This document shows, piece by piece, positions 63,556-64,000 of a stretch of 64,000 nucleotides of DNA. The notes under the pieces are model-generated. The model was not told the DNA's origin. It was given only the letters and a program-made list of their open reading frames with translations, and searched no databases. The position numbers and the translations under genes were made by a program. Each line of letters begins with the position of its first letter. Position 1 is the stretch's first letter. Origin of the DNA: an uncultured Gammaproteobacteria bacterium (lineage in GTDB: Bacteria > Pseudomonadota > Gammaproteobacteria > HK1); contig OY282353.1 in assembly GCA_958295465.1 (NCBI GenBank), forward strand, positions 682,001 to 746,000, given 5' to 3'.

Positions 63556-64000
63556 GTGATCGGGCCGCACTACGGAGAATGGTGGAACGAGCGGCCGGCG
63601 CGCTCCCGGACCCGGCTGGCCATCGTGCTCGTTCCTCTGGTGCTGGTGTCGGCTTGGGGGATCCATGCCGGGCTCTCCGGCTCGGGCCTCACCTCCGATC
63701 TCCTGAAGGCGACCCGGCACGGCGACACCGGCACGGTGCGCGCCCTTCTCGCCCAAGGCGGTTCGGCGTCGGCGCAGCATGCCGACGGCACCGCCTTGCT
63801 GCACTGGGCGCAGGAGTACGGGCACCGCGACCTCGCGATGCTTCTCGTGAACGAGGGCGCAGACGTCAACGCGGCCGATCGTGAAGAGATCACCTCGCTG
63901 CATCGGGCCGCGGGCGGGGGCGATGCGGAAATGGTTTCGCAGCTTCTCCGCAAGGGGGCCGATCCGGGGGCCGTGAGCCGGCGCCACGGCGCCCCGCTGC
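63556..64000 (+). CDS. Ankyrin-repeat protein, membrane-anchored, runs off the window
   Basis: At least 148 codons, open to the right edge. A single membrane segment (LAIVLVPLVLVSAWGIHAGL) after a short cytoplasmic start, then ankyrin repeats: DLLKATRHGDTGTVRALLAQGGSASAQHADGTALLHWAQEYGHRDLAMLLVNEGADVNAADREEITSLHRAAGGGDAEMVSQLLRKGADPGAV. Starts with GTG 63556 or GTG 63496; neither has a strong ribosome site. The C-terminus is outside the window. Confidence 0.75.
   Translation, partial: MIGPHYGEWWNERPARSRTRLAIVLVPLVLVSAWGIHAGLSGSGLTSDLLKATRHGDTGTVRALLAQGGSASAQHADGTALLHWAQEYGHRDLAMLLVNEGADVNAADREEITSLHRAAGGGDAEMVSQLLRKGADPGAVSRRHGAPL

Overview
The window is GC-rich bacterial DNA, most likely from a proteobacterium and perhaps a gammaproteobacterium. 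The signs are a P4-type tyrosine integrase, a MobV relaxase, an RND pump, a tRNA-Arg with an encoded CCA, and IS3, IS66, ISL3 and IS21 fragments. The genus cannot be named from sequence alone. GC content was judged by eye, not computed.

Layout. (1) 1-1875: a caspase-like/FGE-sulfatase protein whose C-terminus looks like the variable region of a diversity-generating retroelement (DGR); no reverse transcriptase is present in the window. (2) 1876-2221 and 47069-48046: the left and right halves of what looks like one IS3-family element, split at the same codon of its orfA. Between the halves lies about 44.8 kb that I read as a composite integrated element, with an integrase gene just inside its left edge. 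(3) 2.4-10.1 kb: integrase, AlpA-like regulator, MobV relaxase, and two small secreted-protein genes that share a palindromic upstream motif. (4) 10.1-11.2 kb: a repeat-rich stretch without genes. (5) 11.2-28.2 kb: a tightly packed plus-strand core module, in order ClpP-like/TraD-like fusion, MoxR-like ATPase, DUF3150-like, VWA protein, DUF6117-like, ParB, two unknowns around DUF2958, a very large methylase/helicase (strawberry-notch type), RadC and a Toprim primase-like protein. A trailing ATPase gene is cut off after 22 codons. The coupling-type ATPase plus relaxase, without any VirB genes, suggests a mobilizable rather than self-conjugative element. (6) 28.2-36.9 kb: IS debris, a 189-bp MITE-like repeat, an intact type III restriction-modification pair and an IS66-like element with a broken tnpC. 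(7) 38.1-46.0 kb: a lower-GC, purine-loaded island with all genes on the minus strand. It holds an HNH-like zinc protein, a possible nucleotide-cyclase-fold protein and small membrane proteins, has iterated ~22-bp repeats at one end, and is interrupted by an IS3 copy and a second MITE copy.

Right of the element: a type ISP-like methyltransferase with a one-base frameshift. Next to it, in inverted orientation, is a remnant of a second copy of the core module (intact AAA/nuclease-like ATPase, truncated Toprim fused by deletion to a truncated strawberry-notch gene). Then come tRNA-Arg(ACG), a long RND transporter, two tandem DNA methyltransferases (the upstream one carrying a MerR-like HTH), an intradiol dioxygenase, a YefM/Phd-like antitoxin, a GYD-domain protein and an ankyrin-repeat protein that runs off the right edge.

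The strongest leads are the DGR-like variable region, the IS-bracketed element, the ClpP/TraD-like fusion, the foreign 38-46 kb island with its transposon-end-like repeats, and the tandem methyltransferases with an operator-like repeat.
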